Part shown: positions 42,520-56,561 of the stretch, piece after piece
Position numbering within the stretch: position 1 is the stretch's first letter
Layout of the letters: the number at the start of each line of letters is the position of its first letter
Origin: Tubulanus polymorphus
Lineage: Eukaryota; Nemertea; Palaeonemertea; Tubulaniformes; Tubulanidae
Assembly (NCBI RefSeq): GCF_964204645.1
Contig: NW_027437451.1
Coordinates: 1 to 64,000 of the forward strand
DNA length: 64,000 bases
Direction: 5' to 3'
Position numbers and translations under genes: made by a program
The notes under the pieces: model-generated
Database searches by the model: none
The model's input: only the letters and a program-made list of their open reading frames with translations
What the model was told of the DNA's origin: nothing

Positions 42520-45500
42520 TTGAAAATCAGTTCAGTACACCCTAACCCAACAATTAAGATAGAATTCATCATCTTTAGGACCCTATTTTGCAAAAAAAAT
42601 CTCTATCTTTCAGTCCATCTACTCGAAATCAGTTCAGTTTACCTTAACCTATCATTTCAGATCGAGTCCATCATCTTCAGGAGCATAAATAGCCAGAAAA
42701 TTCTTAATCTTTCCACCTATCTATTTGAAATCAGTTCAATACGCCTTAACCCATCTTTTCAGATTGAGTCCATCATCTTCAGAACAAAGGGCAGCCAGAA
42801 AATTCTGATTCTTTCAACCTATCTATTGAAAATCAGTTCAGTACACCCTAACCCATCAATTAAGATAGAATTCATCATCTTTAGGACCCTATTTTGCAAG
42901 AAAAATTTGTATCTTTCAGTCCATCTACTCGAAATCAGTTCAGTTTACCTTAACCTATCATTTCAGATCGAGTCCATCATCTTCAGGCGCATAAATAGCC
43001 AGAAAATTCTGATTCTTTCCACCTATCTATTTGAAATCAGTTCAGTTCACCCTAACCCATCAATTAAGATAGAATTCGTCATCTTTAGGACCCTGTTTTC
43101 CAAGAAAAATCTGTATCTTTCAGTCCATCTACTCGAAATCAGTACAGTTTACCTTACCCTATCATTTCAGATCGAGTCCATCATCTTCAGGAGCATAAAT
43201 AGCCAGAAAATTCTTAATCTTTCCACCTATCTATTTGAAATCAGTTCAATACGCCTTAACCCATCTTTTCACGTTGAATCCATCATCTTCAGAACCAAAA
43301 GCAGCCAGAAAATTCTGATTCTTTCAACCTATCTATTTGAAATCAGTTCAATTCGCCTAAACACATCATTTCAGATTGAATCAATCAACTTCAGTAGTAT
43401 AATTAGTCAGAAAATTCTGAATCTTTCAACCAATCTATTGAAAATCAGTTCAGTACACCCTAACCCATCAATTTAGATAGAATTCATCATTTTTAGAACC
43501 TAATTAAGCAAGAAAAATCTGTTTCTTTCATCCTATCTACTCGAAATCAGTTCAGTTTACCTTAAGCTATCATTTCAGATCGAGTCCATCATCTTCAGGA
43601 GCATAAATAGCCAGAAAATTCTTAATCTTTCCACCTATCTATTTGAAATCAGTTCAATACGCCTTAACCCATCTTTTCAGATTGAATCAATCAACTTCAG
43701 AAGTATAAGTAGTCAGAAAATTCTGATTCTTTCAACCTATCTATTTGAAATCAGTTCAATTCGCCTAAACGCATCATTTCAGATTGAATCAATCAACTTC
43801 AGTAGTATAATTAGTCAGAAAATTCTGAATCTTTCAACCAATCTATTGAAAATCAGTTCAGTACACCCTAACCCAACAATTAAGATAGAATTCATCATCT
43901 TTAGGACCCTATTTTGCAAGAAAAATCTCTATCTTTCAGTCCATCTACTCGAAATCAGTTCAGTTTACCTTAACATATCATTTCAGATCGAGTCCATCAT
44001 CTTCAGGAGCATAAATAGCCAGAAAATTCTTAATCTTTCCACCTATCTATTTGAAATCAGTTCAATACGCCTTAACCCATCTTTTCAGATTGAGTCCATC
44101 ATCTTCAGAACAAAGGGCAGCCAGAAAATTCTGATTCTTTCAACCTATCTATTGAAAATCAGTTCAGTTCACCCTAACCCATCAATTAAGATAGAATTCA
44201 TCATCTTTAGGACCCTATTTTGCAAGAAAAATCTGTATCTTTCAGTCCATCTACTCGAAATCAGTTCAGTTTACCTTAACCTATCATTTCAGATCGAGTC
44301 CATCATCTTCAGGAGCATAAATAGCCAGAAAATTCTTAATCTTTCCACCTATCTATTTGAAATCAGTTCAATACGCCTTAACCCACCTTTTCAGATTGAA
44401 TCAATCAACTTCAGAAGTATAAGTAGTCAGAAAATTCTGAATCTTTCAACCAATCTATTGAAAATCAGTTCAGTACACCCTAACCCAACAATTAAGATAG
44501 AATTCATCATCTTTAGGACCCTATTTTGCAAGAAAAATCTCTATCTTTCAGTCCATCTACTCGAAATCAGTTCAGTTTACCTTAACCTATCATTTCAGAT
44601 CGAGTCCATCATCTTCAGGAGCATAAATAGCCAGAAAATTCTTAATCTTTCCACCTATCTATTTGAAATCAGTTCAATACGCCTTAACCCATCTTTTCAG
44701 ATTGAGTCCATCATCTTCAGAACAAAGGGCAGCCAGAAAATTCTGATTCTTTCAACCTATCTATTGAAAATCAGTTCAGTACACCCTAACCCATCAATTA
44801 AGATAGAATTCATCATCTTTAGGACCCTATTTTGCAAGAAAAATTAGTATCTTTCAGTCCATCTACTCGAAATCAGTTCAGTTTACCTTAACCTATCATT
44901 TCAGATCGAGTCCATCATCTTCAGGAGCATAAATAGCCAGAAAATTCTTAATCTTTCCACCTATCTATTTGAAATCAGTTCAATACGCCTTAACCCATCT
45001 TTTCACGTTGAATCCATCATCTTCAGAACCAAAAGCAGCCAGAAAATTCTGATTCTTTCAACCTATCTATTTGAAATCAGTTCAGTTCACCCTAACCCAT
45101 CAATTAAGATAGAATTCATCATCTTTAGGACCCTATTTTGCAAGAAAAATCTGTATCTTTCAGTCCATCTACTCGAAATCCGTTCAGTTTACCTTAACCT
45201 ATCATTTCAGATCGAGTCCATCATCTTCAGGAGCATAAATAGCCAGAAAATTCTTAATCTTTCCACCTATCTATTTGAAATCAGTTCAATACGCCTTAAC
45301 CCATCTTTTCACGTTGAATCCATCATCTTCAGAACCAAAAGCAGCCAGAAAATTCTGATTCTTTCAACCTATCTATTTGAAATCAGTTCAATTCGCCTAA
45401 ACACATCATTTCAGATTGAATCAATCAACTTCAGTAGTATAATTAGTCAGAAAATTCTGAATCTTTCAACCAATCTATTGAAAATCAGTTCAGTACACCC

Positions 45501-45783
45501 TAACCCATCAATTTAGATAGAATTCATCATTTTTAGGACCTAATTAATCAAGAAAAATCTGTTTCTTTCATCCCATCTACTCGAAATCAGTTCAGTTTAC
45601 CTTAAGCTATCATTTCAGATCGAGTCCATCATCTTCAGGAGCATAAATAGCCAGAAAATTCTTAATCTTTCCACCTATCTATTTGAAATCAGTTCAATAC
45701 GCCTTAACCCACCTTTTCAGATTGAATCAATCAACTTCAGAAGTATAAGTAGTCAGAAAATTCTGAATCTTTCAACCAATCTA
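42520..45783 (+). repeat. Satellite higher-order block, 3264 bp, copy 1 (partner 48640-51903)
   Basis: The block of 32 monomers recurs exactly 6120 bp (60 monomers) downstream. Private marks include GACCCTGTTTTCCAAG at about 43090 and 49210 (also at 46350), and CTTAACATATCATT at about 43973 and 50093. The intervening 45784-48639 is a related 28-monomer block. Confidence 0.75.
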
Positions 45784-48639
45784 TTGAAAATCAGTTCAGT
45801 ACACCCTAACCCAACAATTAAGATAGAATTCATCATCTTTAGGACCCTATTTTGCAAAAAAAATCTCTATCTTTCAGTCCATCTACTCGAAATCAGTTCA
45901 GTTTACCTTAACCTATCATTTCAGATCGAGTCCATCATCTTCAGGAGCATAAATAGCCAGAAAATTCTTAATCTTTCCACCTATCTATTTGAAATCAGTT
46001 CAATACGCCTTAACCCATCTTTTCAGATTGAGTCCATCATCTTCAGAACAAAGGGCAGCCAGAAAATTCTGATTCTTTCAACCTATCTATTGAAAATCAG
46101 TTCAGTACACCCTAACCCATCAATTAAGATAGAATTCATCATCTTTAGGACCCTATTTTGCAAGAAAAATTTGTATCTTTCAGTCCATCTACTCGAAATC
46201 AGTTCAGTTTACCTTAACCTATCATTTCAGATCGAGTCCATCATCTTCAGGCGCATAAATAGCCAGAAAATTCTGATTCTTTCCACCTATCTATTTGAAA
46301 TCAGTTCAGTTCACCCTAACCCATCAATTAAGATAGAATTCGTCATCTTTAGGACCCTGTTTTCCAAGAAAAATCTGTATCTTTCAGTCCATCTACTCGA
46401 AATCAGTTCAGTTTACCTTACCCTATCATTTCAGATCGAGTCCATCATCTTCAGGAGCATAAATAGCCAGAAAATTCTTAATCTTTCCACCTATCTATTT
46501 GAAATCAGTTCAATACGCCTTAACCCATCTTTTCACGTTGAATCCATCATCTTCAGAACCAAAAGCAGCCAGAAAATTCTGATTCTTTCAACCTATCTAT
46601 TTGAAATCAGTTCAATTCGCCTAAACACATCATTTCAGATTGAATCAATCAACTTCAGTAGTATAATTAGTCAGAAAATTCTGAATCTTTCAACCAATCT
46701 ATTGAAAATCAGTTCAGTACACCCTAACCCATCAATTTAGATAGAATTCATCATTTTTAGAACCTAATTAAGCAAGAAAAATCTGTTTCTTTCATCCTAT
46801 CTACTCGAAATCAGTTCAGTTTACCTTAAGCTATCATTTCAGATCGAGTCCATCATCTTCAGGAGCATAAATAGCCAGAAAATTCTTAATCTTTCCACTT
46901 ATCTATTTGAAATCAGTTCAATACGCCTTAACCCATCTTTTCAGATAGAATCCATCATCTTCAGAACCAAAAGCAGCCAGAAAATTCTGATTCTTTCCAC
47001 CTATCTATTTGAAATCAGTTCAGTACACCCCAACCCATCGATTAAGATAGAATTCGTCATCTTTAGGACCCTATTTTGCAAGAAAAATCTGTATCTTTTA
47101 GTCCATCTACTCGAAATCAGTTCAGTTTACCTTAACCTATCATTTCAGATCGAGTCCATCATCTTCAGGAGCATAAATAGCCAGAAAATTCTTAATCTTT
47201 CCACCTATCTATTTGAAATCAGTTCAATACGCCTTAACCCACCTTTTCAGATTGAATCAATCAACTTCAGAAGTATAAGTAGTCAGAAAATTCTGAATCT
47301 TTCAACCAATCTATTGAAAATCAGTTCAGTACACCCTAACCCAACAATTAAGATAGAATTCATCATCTTTAGGACCCTATTTTGCAAGAAAAATCTCTAT
47401 CTTTCAGTCCATCTACTCGAAATCAGTTCAGTTTACCTTAACCTATCATTTCAGATCGAGTCCATCATCTTCAGGAGCATAAATAGCCAGAAAATTCTTA
47501 ATCTTTCCACCTATCTATTTGAAATCAGTTCAATACGCCTTAACCCATCTTTTCAGATTGAGTCCATCATCTTCAGAACAAAGGGCAGCCAGAAAATTCT
47601 GATTCTTTCAACCTATCTATTGAAAATCAGTTCAGTACACCCTAACCCATCAATTAAGATAGAATTCATCATCTTTAGGACCCTATTTTGCAAGAAAAAT
47701 TAGTATCTTTCAGTCCATCTACTCGAAATCAGTTCAGTTTACCTTAACCTATCATTTCAGATCGAGTCCATCATCTTCAGGAGCATAAATAGCCAGAAAA
47801 TTCTTAATCTTTCCACCTATCTATTTGAAATCAGTTCAATACGCCTTAACCCATCTTTTCACGTTGAATCCATCATCTTCAGAACCAAAAGCAGCCAGAA
47901 AATTCTGATTCTTTCAACCTATCTATTTGAAATCAGTTCAGTTCACCCTAACCCATCAATTAAGATAGAATTCATCATCTTTAGGACCCTATTTTGCAAG
48001 AAAAATCTGTATCTTTCAGTCCATCTACTCGAAATCCGTTCAGTTTACCTTAACCTATCATTTCAGATCGAGTCCATCATCTTCAGGAGCATAAATAGCC
48101 AGAAAATTCTTAATCTTTCCACCTATCTATTTGAAATCAGTTCAATACGCCTTAACCCATCTTTTCACGTTGAATCCATCATCTTCAGAACCAAAAGCAG
48201 CCAGAAAATTCTGATTCTTTCAACCTATCTATTTGAAATCAGTTCAATTCGCCTAAACACATCATTTCAGATTGAATCAATCAACTTCAGTAGTATAATT
48301 AGTCAGAAAATTCTGAATCTTTCAACCAATCTATTGAAAATCAGTTCAGTACACCCTAACCCATCAATTTAGATAGAATTCATCATTTTTAGGACCTAAT
48401 TAATCAAGAAAAATCTGTTTCTTTCATCCCATCTACTCGAAATCAGTTCAGTTTACCTTAAGCTATCATTTCAGATCGAGTCCATCATCTTCAGGAGCAT
48501 AAATAGCCAGAAAATTCTTAATCTTTCCACCTATCTATTTGAAATCAGTTCAATACGCCTTAACCCACCTTTTCAGATTGAATCAATCAACTTCAGAAGT
48601 ATAAGTAGTCAGAAAATTCTGAATCTTTCAACCAATCTA

Positions 48640-51600
48640 TTGAAAATCAGTTCAGTACACCCTAACCCAACAATTAAGATAGAATTCATCATCTTTAGGA
48701 CCCTATTTTGCAAAAAAAATCTCTATCTTTCAGTCCATCTACTCGAAATCAGTTCAGTTTACCTTAACCTATCATTTCAGATCGAGTCCATCATCTTCAG
48801 GAGCATAAATAGCCAGAAAATTCTTAATCTTTCCACCTATCTATTTGAAATCAGTTCAATACGCCTTAACCCATCTTTTCAGATTGAGTCCATCATCTTC
48901 AGAACAAAGGGCAGCCAGAAAATTCTGATTCTTTCAACCTATCTATTGAAAATCAGTTCAGTACACCCTAACCCATCAATTAAGATAGAATTCATCATCT
49001 TTAGGACCCTATTTTGCAAGAAAAATTTGTATCTTTCAGTCCATCTACTCGAAATCAGTTCAGTTTACCTTAACCTATCATTTCAGATCGAGTCCATCAT
49101 CTTCAGGCGCATAAATAGCCAGAAAATTCTGATTCTTTCCACCTATCTATTTGAAATCAGTTCAGTTCACCCTAACCCATCAATTAAGATAGAATTCGTC
49201 ATCTTTAGGACCCTGTTTTCCAAGAAAAATCTGTATCTTTCAGTCCATCTACTCGAAATCAGTTCAGTTTACCTTACCCTATCATTTCAGATCGAGTCCA
49301 TCATCTTCAGGAGCATAAATAGCCAGAAAATTCTTAATCTTTCCACCTATCTATTTGAAATCAGTTCAATACGCCTTAACCCATCTTTTCACGTTGAATC
49401 CATCATCTTCAGAACCAAAAGCAGCCAGAAAATTCTGATTCTTTCAACCTATCTATTTGAAATCAGTTCAATTCGCCTAAACACATCATTTCAGATTGAA
49501 TCAATCAACTTCAGTAGTATAATTAGTCAGAAAATTCTGAATCTTTCAACCAATCTATTGAAAATCAGTTCAGTACACCCTAACCCATCAATTTAGATAG
49601 AATTCATCATTTTTAGAACCTAATTAAGCAAGAAAAATCTGTTTCTTTCATCCTATCTACTCGAAATCAGTTCAGTTTACCTTAAGCTATCATTTCAGAT
49701 CGAGTCCATCATCTTCAGGAGCATAAATAGCCAGAAAATTCTTAATCTTTCCACCTATCTATTTGAAATCAGTTCAATACGCCTTAACCCATCTTTTCAG
49801 ATTGAATCAATCAACTTCAGAAGTATAAGTAGTCAGAAAATTCTGATTCTTTCAACCTATCTATTTGAAATCAGTTCAATTCGCCTAAACGCATCATTTC
49901 AGATTGAATCAATCAACTTCAGTAGTATAATTAGTCAGAAAATTCTGAATCTTTCAACCAATCTATTGAAAATCAGTTCAGTACACCCTAACCCAACAAT
50001 TAAGATAGAATTCATCATCTTTAGGACCCTATTTTGCAAGAAAAATCTCTATCTTTCAGTCCATCTACTCGAAATCAGTTCAGTTTACCTTAACATATCA
50101 TTTCAGATCGAGTCCATCATCTTCAGGAGCATAAATAGCCAGAAAATTCTTAATCTTTCCACCTATCTATTTGAAATCAGTTCAATACGCCTTAACCCAT
50201 CTTTTCAGATTGAGTCCATCATCTTCAGAACAAAGGGCAGCCAGAAAATTCTGATTCTTTCAACCTATCTATTGAAAATCAGTTCAGTTCACCCTAACCC
50301 ATCAATTAAGATAGAATTCATCATCTTTAGGACCCTATTTTGCAAGAAAAATCTGTATCTTTCAGTCCATCTACTCGAAATCAGTTCAGTTTACCTTAAC
50401 CTATCATTTCAGATCGAGTCCATCATCTTCAGGAGCATAAATAGCCAGAAAATTCTTAATCTTTCCACCTATCTATTTGAAATCAGTTCAATACGCCTTA
50501 ACCCACCTTTTCAGATTGAATCAATCAACTTCAGAAGTATAAGTAGTCAGAAAATTCTGAATCTTTCAACCAATCTATTGAAAATCAGTTCAGTACACCC
50601 TAACCCAACAATTAAGATAGAATTCATCATCTTTAGGACCCTATTTTGCAAGAAAAATCTCTATCTTTCAGTCCATCTACTCGAAATCAGTTCAGTTTAC
50701 CTTAACCTATCATTTCAGATCGAGTCCATCATCTTCAGGAGCATAAATAGCCAGAAAATTCTTAATCTTTCCACCTATCTATTTGAAATCAGTTCAATAC
50801 GCCTTAACCCATCTTTTCAGATTGAGTCCATCATCTTCAGAACAAAGGGCAGCCAGAAAATTCTGATTCTTTCAACCTATCTATTGAAAATCAGTTCAGT
50901 ACACCCTAACCCATCAATTAAGATAGAATTCATCATCTTTAGGACCCTATTATGCAAGAAAATTTTGTATCTTTCAGTCCATCTACTCGAAATCAGTTCA
51001 GTTTACCTTAACCTATCATTTCAGATCGAGTCCATCATCTTCAGGCGCATAAATAGCCAGAAAATTCTGATTCTTTCCACCTATCTATTTGAAATCAGTT
51101 CAGTTCACCCTAACCCATCAATTAAGATAGAATTCGTCATCTTTAGGACCCTATTTTGCAAGAAAAATCTGTATCTTTCAGTCCATCTACTCGAAATCAG
51201 TTCAGTTTACCTTACCCTATCATTTCAGATCGAGTCCATCATCTTCAGGAGCATAAATAGCCAGAAAATTCTTAATCTTTCCACCTATCTATTTGAAATC
51301 AGTTCAACACGCCTTAACCCATCTTTTCACGTTGAATCCATCATCTTCAGAACCAAAAGCAGCCAGAAAATTCTGATTCTTTCAACCTATCTATTTGAAA
51401 TCAGTTCAATTCGCCTAAACACATCATTTCAGATTGAATCAATCAACTTCAGTAGTATAATTAGTCAGAAAATTCTGAATCTTTCAACCAATCTATTGAA
51501 AATCAGTTCAGTACACCCTAACCCATCAATTTAGATAGAATTCATCATTTTTAGAACCTAATTAAGCAAGAAAAATCTGTTTCTTTCATCCTATCTACTC

Positions 51601-51903
51601 GAAATCAGTTCAGTTTACCTTAAGCTATCATTTCAGATCGAGTCCATCATCTTCAGGAGCATAAATAGCCAGAAAATTCTTAATCTTTCCACTTATCTAT
51701 TTGAAATCAGTTCAATACGCCTTAACCCATCTTTTCAGATTGAATCAATCAACTTCAGAAGTATAAGTAGTCAGAAAATTCTGATTCTTTCAACCTATCT
51801 ATTTGAAATCAGTTCAATTCGCCTAAACGCATCATTTCAGATTGAATCAATCAACTTCAGTAGTATAATTAGTCAGAAAATTCTGAATCTTTCAACCAAT
51901 CTA
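48640..51903 (+). repeat. Satellite higher-order block, 3264 bp, copy 2 (partner 42520-45783)
   Basis: This is the same 32-monomer arrangement as at 42520. It diverges in a few places, for example GCAAGAAAATTTTG near 50955 and CAACACGCC near 51305. Past 51904 the monomer order no longer follows the first copy. Confidence 0.75.
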
Positions 51904-54900
51904 TTGAAAATCAGTTCAGTACACCATAACCCAACAATTAAGATAGAATTCATCATCTTTAGGACCCTATTTTGCAAGAAAAATCTCTATCTTTCAGTCC
52001 ATCTACTCGAAATCAGTTCAGTTTACCTTAACCTATCATTTCAGATCGAGTCCATCATCTTCAGGAGCATAAATAGCCAGAAAATTCTTAATCTTTCCAC
52101 CTATCTATTTGAAATCAGTTCAATACGCCTTAACCCATCTTTTCAGATTGAGTCCATCATCTTCAGAACAAAGGGCAGCCAGAAAATTCTGATTCTTTCA
52201 ACCTATCTATTGAAAATCAGTTCAGTACACCCTAACCCATCAATTAAGATAGAATTCATCATCTTTAGGACCCTATTTTGCAAGAAAAATTAGTATCTTT
52301 CAGTCCATCTACTCGAAATCAGTTCAGTTTACCTTAACCTATCATTTCAGATCGAGTCCATCATCTTCAGGAGCATAAATAGCCAGAAAATTCTTAATCT
52401 TTCCACCTATCTATTTGAAATCAGTTCAATACGCCTTAACCCATCTTTTCACGTTGAATCCATCATCTTCAGAACCAAAAGCAGCCAGAAAATTCTGATT
52501 CTTTCAACCTATCTATTTGAAATCAGTTCAATTCGCCTAAACACATCATTTCAGATTGAATCAATCAACTTCAGTAGTATAATTAGTCAGAAAATTCTGA
52601 ATCTTTCAACCAATCTATTGAAAATCAGTTCAGTACACCCTAACCCATCAATTTAGATAGAATTCATCATTTTTAGGACCTAATTAATCAAGAAAAATCT
52701 GTTTCTTTCATCCCATCTACTCGAAATCAGTTCAGTTTACCTTAAGCTATCATTTCAGATCGAGTCCATCATCTTCAGGAGCATAAATAGCCAGAAAATT
52801 CTTAATCTTTCCACCTATCTATTTGAAATCAGTTCAATACGCCTTAACCCACCTTTTCAGATTGAATCAATCAACTTCAGAAGTATAAGTAGTCAGAAAA
52901 TTCTGAATCTTTCAACCAATCTATTGAAAATCAGTTCAGTACACCCTAACCCAACAATTAAGATAGAATTCATCATCTTTAGGACCCTATTTTGCAAAAA
53001 AAATCTCTATCTTTCAGTCCATCTACTCGAAATCAGTTCAGTTTACCTTAACCTATCATTTCAGATCGAGTCCATCATCTTCAGGAGCATAAATAGCCAG
53101 AAAATTCTTAATCTTTCCACCTATCTATTTGAAATCAGTTCAATACGCCTTAACCCATCTTTTCAGATTGAGTCCATCATCTTCAGGAGCATAAATAGCC
53201 AGAAAATTCTTAATCTTTCCACCTATCTATTTGAAATCAGTTCAATACGCCTTAACCCATCTTTTCAGATTGAGTCCATCATCTTCAGAACCAAAGGCAG
53301 CAAGAAAATTCTGATTCTTTCAACCTATCTATTTGAAATCAGTTCAGTTCACCCTAACCCATCAATTAAGATAGAATTCGTCATCTTTAGGACCCTATTT
53401 TGCAAGAAAAATCTGTATCTTTCAGTCCATCTACTCGAAATCAGTTCAGTTTACCTTAACCTATCATTTCAGATCGAGTCCATCATCTTCAGGAGCATAA
53501 ATAGCCAGAAAATTCTTAATCTTTCCTCCTATCAATTTGAAATCAGTTCAATACGCCTTAACCCATCTTTTCAGATTGAGTCCATCATCTTCAGAACCAA
53601 AGGCAGCCAGAAAATTCTGATTCTTTCAACCTATCTATTTGAAATCAGTTCAGTACACCCTAACCCATCATTTAAGATAGAATTCATCATCTTTAGGACC
53701 ATATTTTGCAAGAAAAATCTGTATCTTTCAGTCCATCTACTCGAAATCAGTTCAGTTTACCTTAACCTATCATTTCAGATCGAGTCCATCATCTTCAGGA
53801 GCATTAGTACCCAGAAAATTCAGAATCTTTCCACCTATCTATTTGAAATCAGTTCAATACGCCTTAACCCATCTTTTCAGATAGAATCCATCATCTTCAG
53901 AACCAAAAGCAGCCAGAAAATTCTGATTCTTTCCACCTATCTATTTGAAATCAGTTCAGTACACCCTAACCCATCAATTAAGATAGAATTCGTCATCTTT
54001 AGGACCATATTTTGCAAGAAAAATCTGTATCTTTTAGTCCATCTACTCGAAATCAGTTCAGTTTACCTTAACCTATCATTTCAGATCGAGTCCATCATCT
54101 TCAGGAGCATAAATAGCCAGAAAATTCTTAATCTTTCCACCTATCTATTTGAAATCAGTTCAATACGCCTTAACCCATCTTTTCAGATTGAGTCCATCAT
54201 CTTCAGAACCAAAGGCAGCAAGAAAATTCTGATTCTGTCAACCTATCTATTTGAAATCAGTTCAGTACACCCCAACCCATCGATTAAGATTGAATTCATC
54301 ATCTTTAGTACCCTATTTTGCAAGAAAAATCTGTATCTTTCAGTCCATCTACTCGAAATCAGTTCAGTTTACCCTTAACCTATCATTTCAGATCGAGTCC
54401 ATCATCTTCAGGAGCATAAATAGCCAGAAAATTCTTAATCTTTCCACCTATCTATTTGAAATCAGTTCAATACGCCTTAACCCATCTTTTCAGATTGAGT
54501 CCATCATCTTCAGAACAAAGGGCAGCCAGAAAATTCTGATTCTTTCAACCTATCTATTGAAAATCAGTTCAGTACACCCTAACCCATCAATTAAGATAGA
54601 ATTCATCATCTTTAGGACCCTATTTTGCAAGAAAAATTTGTATCTTTCAGTCCATCTACTCGAAATCAGTTCAGTTTACCTTAACCTATCATTTCAGATC
54701 GAGTCCATCATCTTCAGGCGCATAAATAGCCAGAAAATTCTGATTCTTTCCACCTATCTATTTGAAATCAGTTCAGTTCACCCTAACCCATCAATTAAGA
54801 TAGAATTCGTCATCTTTAGGACCCTATTTTCCAAGAAAAATCTGTATCTTTCAGTCCATCTACTCGAAATCAGTTCAGTTTACCTTACCCTATCATTTCA

Positions 54901-55201
54901 GATCGAGTCCATCATCTTCAGGAGCATAAATAGCCAGAAAATTCTTAATCTTTCCACCTATCTATTTGAAATCAGTTCAATACGCCTTAACCCATCTTTT
55001 CACGTTGAATCCATCATCTTCAGAACCAAAAGCAGCCAGAAAATTCTGATTCTTTCAACCTATCTATTTGAAATCAGTTCAATTCGCCTAAACACATCAT
55101 TTCAGATTGAATCAATCAACTTCAGTAGTATAATTAGTCAGAAAATTCTGAATCTTTCAACCAATCTATTGAAAATCAGTTCAGTACACCCTAACCCATC
55201 A

Positions 55202-56561
55202 ATTTAGATAGAATTCATCATTTTTAGAACCTAATTAAGCAAGAAAAATCTGTTTCTTTCATCCTATCTACTCGAAATCAGTTCAGTTTACCTTAAGCTA
55301 TCATTTCAGATCGAGTCCATCATCTTCAGGAGCATAAATAGCCAGAAAATTCTTAATCTTTCCACCTATCTATTTGAAATCAGTTCAATACGCCTTAACC
55401 CATCTTTTCAGATTGAATCAATCAACTTCAGAAGTATAAGTAGTCAGAAAATTCTGATTCTTTCAACCTATCTATTTGAAATCAGTTCAATTCGCCTAAA
55501 CGCATCATTTCAGATTGAATCAATCAACTTCAGTAGTATAATTAGTCAGAAAATTCTGAATCTTTCAACCAATCTATTGAAAATCAGTTCAGTACACCCT
55601 AACCCAACAATTAAGATAGAATTCATCATCTTTAGGACCCTATTTTGCAAGAAAAATCTCTATCTTTCAGTCCATCTACTCGAAATCAGTTCAGTTTACC
55701 TTAACATATCATTTCAGATCGAGTCCATCATCTTCAGGAGCATAAATAGCCAGAAAATTCTTAATCTTTCCACCTATCTATTTGAAATCAGTTCAATACG
55801 CCTTAACCCATCTTTTCAGATTGAGTCCATCATCTTCAGAACAAAGGGCAGCCAGAAAATTCTGATTCTTTCAACCTATCTATTGAAAATCAGTTCAGTT
55901 CACCCTAACCCATCAATTAAGATAGAATTCATCATCTTTAGGACCCTATTTTGCAAGAAAAATCTGTATCTTTCAGTCCATCTACTCGAAATCAGTTCAG
56001 TTTACCTTAACCTATCATTTCAGATCGAGTCCATCATCTTCAGGAGCATAAGTACCCAGAAAATTCAGAATCTTTCCACCTATCTATTTGAAATCAGTTC
56101 AATACGCCTTAACCCATCTTTTCAGATTGAGTCCATCATCTTCAGAACCAAAGGCAGCCAGAAAATTCTGATTCTTTCCACCTATCTATTTGAAATCAGT
56201 TCAGTTCACCCTAACCCATCAATTAAGATAGAATTCGTCATCTTTAGGACCCTATTTTGCAAGAAAAATCTCTATCTTTCAGTCCATCTACTCGAAATCA
56301 GTTCAGTTTACCTTAACCTATCATTTCAGATCGAGTCCATCATCTTCAGGAGCATAAATAGCCAGAAAATTCTTAATCTTTCCACCTATCTATTTGAAAT
56401 CAGTTCAATACGCCTTAACCCACCTTTTCAGATTGAATCAATCAACTTCAGAAGTATAAGTAGTCAGAAAATTCTGAATCTTTCAACCAATCTATTGAAA
56501 ATCAGTTCAGTACACCCTAACCCAACAATTAAGATAGAATTCATCATCTTTAGGACCCTAT
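55202..56561 (+). repeat. Satellite segmental duplication (partner 62641-64000)
   Basis: The block matches the last 1.36 kb of the window at a constant 7439-bp offset. Both start with the ATTTAGATAG stop-bearing variant and share CTTAACATATC and GCATAAGTACCC monomers. The offset is 73 monomers minus 7 bp, largely explained by an irregular joint near 61580. Confidence 0.72.
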